Assembly: GCA_011052355.1 (NCBI GenBank)
Contig: DRJB01000053.1
Span: forward strand, 1-8,448
Source of the DNA: Candidatus Kaiserbacteria bacterium
Lineage (GTDB): Bacteria > Patescibacteriota > Minisyncoccia > Phycocordibacterales > Phycocordibacteraceae
Length of the DNA stretch: 8,448 nt
Reading direction: 5' to 3'
The notes beneath the pieces were generated by a model, which saw only the letters and a program-made list of their open reading frames with translations, was not told the DNA's origin and searched no databases. Positions 5,665-8,448 of the stretch are shown here, in pieces. Position numbers and translations under genes: made by a program. Position 1 is the stretch's first letter. Each line of letters begins with the position of its first letter.

Positions 5665-5945
5665 ATTGTTTTTTCAAGAAGCACAAAGTGCTTCATCTTT
5701 GAAATCGGACGGGAAGCGACAATGGTTACTTTGTCACCCACCTGCGCGGTATTTTCAGGGTCATGCACGAGATATTTACTGATGCGTGTTTGATATTTCT
5801 TATACTTTGGATGCTTTACGTAACGCGATACGGAAACAACCACGGTATCTTTTCCGGAAGTCTTTACTACCACGCCTTTGAAGGTTTGTGGCTTCTTTAT
5901 GATATTTGTTGTTGCTGATGTTGTAGTCATGGTAGTCATAGTCAT
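5661..5945 (-). CDS. rpsQ: 30S ribosomal protein S17
   Basis: S17 is an early 16S rRNA-binding protein of the 5' domain with an OB fold. The 94-residue product has the S17 core from about residue 18: TFKGVVVKTSGKDTVVVSV, then the basic loop KHPKYKKYQTRISKYLVHDP. The signature GDKVTIVASRPISKMKHFVLL closes it at about 71-91. The first 16 residues are low-complexity Met/Thr (MTMTTMTTTSATT), encoded by short GTCAT-type repeats. Three in-frame ATGs (5945, 5939, 5930) are possible starts. I give the first because it leaves an 8-bp gap to rpmC. No Shine-Dalgarno is visible upstream of any of them. Its stop overlaps the rplN start. Confidence 0.95.
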   Translation of the reverse strand: MTMTTMTTTSATTNIIKKPQTFKGVVVKTSGKDTVVVSVSRYVKHPKYKKYQTRISKYLVHDPENTAQVGDKVTIVASRPISKMKHFVLLEKTI

Positions 5946-5953
5946 ATTTTATA

Positions 5954-6163
5954 TTATACTGTGCGCTTCCTTGCATTGGTTCGCGCGGAAAATTCAGTCA
6001 ATATGCGCGCGATTTCTTTACGTAGTTTTGCCGAAACGCTTGAATCTTTTGGGCGAGAACCGGCGGCGGCAAAACGCACCACACGAAGCTCCTCCTTCTT
6101 TTCAGAAAGAATTTTTACGAGTTCTTCATTTGCCACATTTGTATAGGTGTTCTTTTTTGACAT
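5954..6163 (-). CDS. rpmC: 50S ribosomal protein L29
   Basis: L29 is a small helical protein next to L23 at the peptide exit, part of the docking surface for trigger factor and SRP. The 69-residue product is two predicted helices, NEELVKILSEKKEELRVVRF (about 12-31) and SVSAKLRKEIARILTEFSAR (about 42-61). They are joined by a short AAGSRPKDS loop, the normal L29 hairpin layout. The family's ELxxKLxELRxELFxLRFQ pattern is recognisable but diverged. The ATG at 6161-6163 is 15 bp after rplP, with an A/T-rich spacer and no Shine-Dalgarno sequence. Position between L16 and S17 supports the call. Confidence 0.95.
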   Translation of the reverse strand: MSKKNTYTNVANEELVKILSEKKEELRVVRFAAAGSRPKDSSVSAKLRKEIARILTEFSARTNARKRTV

Positions 6164-6178
6164 AATTTTAATTATCGT

Positions 6179-6601
6179 TTATCGTCGCATCACTACGACT
6201 GTCTTCATTGGAAGTTTTGAACCTGCACGACGAAACGCATCTCGCGCAAGTGCATCGGGGATGCCGTCTATCTCAAACAATACTCGCCCGGGATGGACCT
6301 CAAACACAAAGTGCTTGGGATCTCCTTTTCCATGCCCCATGCCGACCTCAGCGGGCTTCTGAGTAATTGGTCTGTCAGGGAAGACACGAATCCATACTTT
6401 ACCACCTTTTCCCGTCGCACGCGAGAGTATCTTTCTCGCCGCCTCAATTTGATTGCTGGTAAGGCGTGAGGGCGTAATCGCTTTTAATCCATAACTGCCA
6501 AACGCGACTGTTATTCCACGTGTGTCCGGACGAGCCAAACGTGCCGGGCTTTTGCGTCCTGTTTGCCATTTTCTGTGTTTTACTTTCTTTGGAAATAACA
6601 T
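6179..6601 (-). CDS. rplP: 50S ribosomal protein L16
   Basis: L16 binds 23S rRNA beside the peptidyl-transferase centre and contacts tRNA in the A and P sites. The 140-residue product has MLFPKKVKHRKWQTGR at the start and FGSYGLKAITPSRLTSNQIEAAR near 34-56. Conserved GGKVWIRVFPDRPITQKPAE spans 66-85 and PGRVLFEIDGIPDALARDAF about 109-128. The loop that approaches the tRNA reads EVGMGHGKG (85-93): the arginine that E. coli hydroxylates (Arg81, in VRMGKGKG) aligns with Gly87 here. The N-terminal segment is a few residues longer than in E. coli. Gaps are 19 bp to rpsC and 15 bp to rpmC; no Shine-Dalgarno is seen. Confidence 0.97.
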   Translation of the reverse strand: MLFPKKVKHRKWQTGRKSPARLARPDTRGITVAFGSYGLKAITPSRLTSNQIEAARKILSRATGKGGKVWIRVFPDRPITQKPAEVGMGHGKGDPKHFVFEVHPGRVLFEIDGIPDALARDAFRRAGSKLPMKTVVVMRR

Positions 6602-6620
6602 GATTGATTGATGTATGACG

Positions 6621-7316
6621 TTATGCCTGTGAGCGCGTTACACCGTTAATGCCCGCCTGCGTCACATAGGTGCTTCCGCGATATACCCACACTTTTATAC
6701 CGATGACTCCGTAAGGAAGATTTGCTCGCTCATAGGCGAAATCAATATCAGCGCGGAATGTTTGCAAAGGAATTCTTCCTTTCTTTATTGATTCTTTGCG
6801 CGACATGTCCGCCCCGCCCAACCGACCGGAAATTGCTATGCGTACGCCAACCACATCACGAACCGCCATGACCTTTTCTACTGTTTGCTTCATCACCCGA
6901 CGAAACGGCATGCGTTTTTCCAAACTTTCCACAACCATATACGCAACTATTGCCGCTTGTGTTTCCGGCTGACGTATCTCCGTTATATCAAATTTAACAG
7001 TACGATTGTGTTGCGGGGCAATACTTGCAACCAGCTTTGTAATTTTCGCACGCAGCTTAGTTGCTTGTTCACCGGAACGACCTATAACAAGCCCGGGACG
7101 AGATGTATGGACAAACACACGCAATTCAGTTGCAGTACGCTCAATTTCAATGAGTGCCACATATGCCCCGCGCAACTCTTTTGTAAGAAAAACTCGTATG
7201 GCGTTATCAATTTTTATATTTTCGCGAAATTGTTTTTTATCGGTGGCAAACCAGCGACTCTTCCAGTCACGAATGATACCGAGGCGATGTGCGTATGGAT
7301 GAGTAATGTGTGTCAT
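6621..7316 (-). CDS. rpsC: 30S ribosomal protein S3
   Basis: S3 forms the mRNA entry pore in the head of the 30S subunit and takes part in mRNA unwinding. The 231-residue product has an N-terminal HRLGIIRDWKSRWFA segment and a type II KH domain with its GxxG loop as GRSG (residues 79-82, in PGLVIGRSGEQ). The C-terminal S3 domain contains GRLGGADMSRKE (164-175) and YGVIGIKVWVYRG (202-214). Arg139, Arg140 and Lys143 in FRRVMKQ match the mRNA-helicase residues Arg131, Arg132 and Lys135 of E. coli. Length is typical (233 in E. coli). The ATG at 7314-7316 lies 7 bp after rplV and has no Shine-Dalgarno sequence. Confidence 0.98.
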   Translation of the reverse strand: MTHITHPYAHRLGIIRDWKSRWFATDKKQFRENIKIDNAIRVFLTKELRGAYVALIEIERTATELRVFVHTSRPGLVIGRSGEQATKLRAKITKLVASIAPQHNRTVKFDITEIRQPETQAAIVAYMVVESLEKRMPFRRVMKQTVEKVMAVRDVVGVRIAISGRLGGADMSRKESIKKGRIPLQTFRADIDFAYERANLPYGVIGIKVWVYRGSTYVTQAGINGVTRSQA

Positions 7317-7323
7317 ATTAAAA

Positions 7324-7728
7324 TTATTTAGAGGCGACTTCCGTCACTTTTGTATCTTTTTTTATTTCCACCGGCAGTGCCTCCGCAACTTCCACGGTTT
7401 TCGTGCCCGTTTCGGAAAGAAGTATATTCACATGACTCCTTCTGTGACGAATTGTCGCCCCACGCCCAAACGCGCGTGCGCGATACCTGCGAAGCATACT
7501 TGCTCCATCAACGGTGATATTTTCAATGCGAAGGTTTTCTTCTTTACCACCTTGCTGTATCGCGTTTGCCGTTGCACTACGCACTAACTTTGCAATGGGC
7601 TTGGCTGCACGCTTCGGCAGAAAAGCCAGTTGCTCAAGCGCAGCTGTTACTTGTTTTCCTTTTACCAGTTCCGTCACCAAACGCACCTTACGTGGAGATT
7701 GGGCATAATTAGAAAGAGTCGCTTTCAT
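7324..7728 (-). CDS. rplV: 50S ribosomal protein L22
   Basis: L22 spans the 50S subunit and sends a long beta-hairpin to the narrowest part of the nascent-peptide tunnel. The 134-residue product starts MKATLSNYAQSPRKVRLVTELVKGK, the usual L22 opening with SPRKVR at 11-16. It has the helical AKLVRSATANA (46-56). The tunnel hairpin is MLRRYRARAFGRGATIRHRR (78-97), followed by the family's SHVNILLSE. The tail from about residue 107 is a Val/Glu/Lys-rich extension beyond the common 110-residue core. A purine run GGGGAAG lies about 13 nt upstream, inside the end of rpsS, and is at best a weak ribosome-binding site. The gap to rpsS is 6 bp. Confidence 0.97.
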   Translation of the reverse strand: MKATLSNYAQSPRKVRLVTELVKGKQVTAALEQLAFLPKRAAKPIAKLVRSATANAIQQGGKEENLRIENITVDGASMLRRYRARAFGRGATIRHRRSHVNILLSETGTKTVEVAEALPVEIKKDTKVTEVASK

Positions 7729-7734
7729 ATAATA

Positions 7735-8085
7735 CTATTTCTTCCCCACCTTCGCGGTAGTTGATTCTTTAGCTGCCTTCGCGGCGGAAATTTCCGCTTG
7801 CTGACGCTTTTGTTCAAGCTCTTTTTGCATCTTGCCCCCGTGTCGTATAAATTTCTTTGTGGGAGAAAATTCTCCAAGTCGGTGCCCCACCATATCTTCG
7901 GTAACGAACACCTCAACATGTTGCTTCCCATTGTGCACGCCGAATGTAAAACCAACCATGTCCGGAGCTATTTGGCTCGCTCGCGCCCATGTCTTAACCA
8001 CAGAAATATCAGACGGCTTTTTGCCGCTTATTTTCTTCATGAGTTTTACGTCCACGTAGGGACCTTTTTTAAGTGATCGTGACAT
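7735..8085 (-). CDS. rpsS: 30S ribosomal protein S19 with Lys/Ala-rich tail
   Basis: S19 lies at the top of the 30S head, contacts S13 and reaches toward the A-site tRNA. The 116-residue product begins MSRSLKKGPYVDVKLMKKI. It carries the S19 signature IAPDMVGFTFGVHNGKQHV (39-57), then FVTEDMVGHRLGEFSPTKKF (60-79). E. coli S19 has 92 residues. Here the C-terminus continues about 24 residues longer as a charged Lys/Ala/Gln tail (about 86-116), probably helical or disordered. It is the first gene of this transcription unit: a promoter lies 58 bp upstream, and rplB, which normally precedes rpsS, is absent from the 363 bases on that side. No Shine-Dalgarno is seen. Confidence 0.97.
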   Translation of the reverse strand: MSRSLKKGPYVDVKLMKKISGKKPSDISVVKTWARASQIAPDMVGFTFGVHNGKQHVEVFVTEDMVGHRLGEFSPTKKFIRHGGKMQKELEQKRQQAEISAAKAAKESTTAKVGKK

Positions 8086-8097
8086 ATCAAATTAATA

Positions 8098-8110
8098 CCC
8101 GCCAAGCGGG
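8098..8110 (-). promoter_or_regulatory. Leader hairpin upstream of rpsS
   Basis: CCCGC (8098-8102) pairs with GCGGG (8106-8110) around a 3-nt loop, 12 nt upstream of the rpsS start. It falls just after the expected transcription start, so it would be at or near the 5' end of the operon mRNA, where it could stabilise the transcript or affect initiation at rpsS. Confidence 0.45.
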
Positions 8111-8119
8111 ATATATGTA

Positions 8120-8148
8120 AAGATACAGGAATTCCATTCAATAGTCAA
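8120..8148 (-). promoter_or_regulatory. Predicted sigma-70-type promoter of the operon
   Basis: On the minus strand TTGACT (8143-8148) matches the -35 consensus at 5 of 6 positions. After exactly 17 bp TATCTT (8120-8125) matches the -10 at 4 of 6. Transcription would start near 8113 and give a leader of about 25-30 nt before rpsS. It lies downstream of the terminator at 8335-8363, as expected for a unit beginning at rpsS. Confidence 0.6.
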
Positions 8149-8164
8149 CAACCGCGCATCAAAT

Positions 8165-8200
8165 CACCTAAGAGGTCATCTTAAGATGACCTCTTAGGTG
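8165..8200. repeat. Perfect 36-bp palindrome upstream of the operon promoter
   Basis: Half-site CACCTAAGAGGTCATCTT (8165-8182) is followed immediately by its exact reverse complement (8183-8200), so the whole 36 bp is self-complementary with no spacer. It ends 16 bp upstream of the -35 box on the minus strand. No T-tract follows closely on either strand (only ATTTG on minus), which argues against a simple terminator. It could be a dimeric regulator site, a cruciform-forming element or half of a mobile-repeat footprint. Confidence 0.85.
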
Positions 8201-8236
8201 TGCTATCTTGGTATTTTACAGCGCCACATCACAGGG

Positions 8237-8322
8237 AGGAGGAAGTTAAGCGGAAGTCGGGCTTCCACACAGAGGCGCAGAGGAGGAAGTCCGACTTCCA
8301 CAAGAGCGACCGACTTCCTCCT
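8237..8322. repeat. Cluster of GGAAGTCGG-type direct and inverted repeats
   Basis: AGGAGGAAGT occurs at 8237-8246 and 8281-8290, and its reverse complement at 8313-8322. GGAAGTCGG at 8252-8260 has reverse complements CCGACTTCC at 8291-8299 and 8310-8318. Two compact hairpins are nested inside: GGAAG/CTTCC at 8252-8266 and GGAAGT/ACTTCC at 8285-8299. Between them lies CACAGAGGCGCAGAGG (8268-8283), which resembles a CACAGAGGCGCAGAG-type intergenic repeat I recall from many environmental bacterial genomes. A plus-strand open frame (8200-8400) through here spells the repetitive KRKSGFHTEAQRRKSDFH and is not a believable protein. It is best read as a non-coding, possibly mobile, palindromic repeat unit. 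Confidence 0.65.
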
Positions 8323-8334
8323 TTCATATCGTGC

Positions 8335-8363
8335 ACAAAAAGAACGTGGTATGACCACGTTCT
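8335..8363 (-). terminator. Intrinsic terminator of the unit upstream of rpsS
   Basis: On the minus strand AGAACGTGGT, loop CAT and ACCACGTTCT form a perfect 10-bp stem (8341-8363). It runs directly into TTTTT (8337-8341), then GTG. The orientation is clear: no T-tract follows the stem on the plus strand. It should end a minus-strand transcript entering from the right edge, making rpsS the start of a separate unit. Confidence 0.75.
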
Positions 8364-8448
8364 GAATTCAATGCCTTTAAAATATGGGGTGGCATGCTAA
8401 AAAATTGTTATTAGCCATCTTAGCCATCCCGCGATTACCCATCCTACA
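8364..8448. other. Right-edge sequence with short GATGGCTAA repeats
   Basis: On the minus strand, frames open at the edge stop at 8377-8379 (TAA) and 8397-8399 (TAG). Either could be the last codons of an upstream gene, but neither peptide is recognisable and neither resembles the C-terminus of L2. TTAGCCATC is repeated in tandem at 8411-8419 and 8420-8428, with a variant TTACCCATC at 8435-8443. This suggests repeat-bearing intergenic DNA instead of coding sequence. Confidence 0.45.

Noticed and set aside
5946..5975. TATAAT upstream of rpsQ as an internal promoter
   Set aside because: There is no -35-like hexamer at 16-18 bp, and the sequence is part of the A/T-rich spacer typical of this operon.
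8165..8200. The 36-bp palindrome as a rho-independent terminator
   Set aside because: No run of T follows it on either strand, and the nearby 8335-8363 element already fits the terminator role better.
8237..8322. CRISPR-like array
   Set aside because: The repeats are short, occur in both orientations and have no regular spacer length; no cas genes are present.
8200..8400. Plus-strand open frame of 66 codons upstream of rpsS
   Set aside because: It is made of the intergenic repeats, runs through the terminator stem, has no ribosome-binding site, and its peptide is internally repetitive.

Overview
The window is a contiguous ribosomal-protein operon, read entirely from the minus strand. It runs, in transcription order from right to left, rpsS-rplV-rpsC-rplP-rpmC-rpsQ-rplN-rplX-rplE-rpsN-rpsH-rplF-rplR-rpsE-rplO-secY, which is the end of the S10 cluster fused to the spc cluster. 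All 16 genes are intact and read with the standard bacterial code. The most telling feature is that rpmD (L30) is missing: rpsE and rplO are only 26 bp apart, where most bacteria carry L30. Absence of L30, the compact operon, the long basic N-terminal extension on S5 and UGA used only as a stop together suggest a member of the Candidate Phyla Radiation (Patescibacteria, most likely a Parcubacteria-type lineage). The lineage call is inference, since no 16S gene or marker phylogeny is available here.

Layout. Bases 8364-8448 are the tail of something upstream, with short GATGGCTAA-type repeats and no recognisable protein. A minus-strand intrinsic terminator (8335-8363) closes the unit to the right. 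Bases 8164-8334 are intergenic and hold a cluster of GGAAGTCGG-type direct and inverted repeats (8237-8322) and a perfect 36-bp palindrome (8165-8200). A promoter with good spacing (TTGACT, 17 bp, TATCTT; 8120-8148) and a short leader hairpin precede rpsS. The operon fills 251-8085 with gaps of 6-44 bp or overlaps of 4-8 bp. Bases 1-250, downstream of secY, hold hairpins, including a bidirectional-looking terminator at 118-157, and no convincing gene.

The genes work together: six small-subunit proteins (S19, S3, S17, S14, S8, S5) and nine large-subunit proteins (L22, L16, L29, L14, L24, L5, L6, L18, L15) are made with SecY, the pore of the Sec translocon to which ribosomes dock. Stop/start overlaps at rpsQ/rplN, rpsN/rpsH and rplO/secY suggest translational coupling. 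Only secY has a clear Shine-Dalgarno sequence; most other genes start after A/T-rich spacers.

No previously undescribed multi-gene system is visible. The items most worth a second look are a perfect 15-bp stem-loop buried in the rpsH coding sequence, the separation of rpsS from an upstream rplB by a terminator, repeats and a promoter, the 36-bp palindrome upstream of that promoter, and a hairpin with a U-tract between rplE and rpsN that shares a 16-nt sequence with a site downstream of secY.
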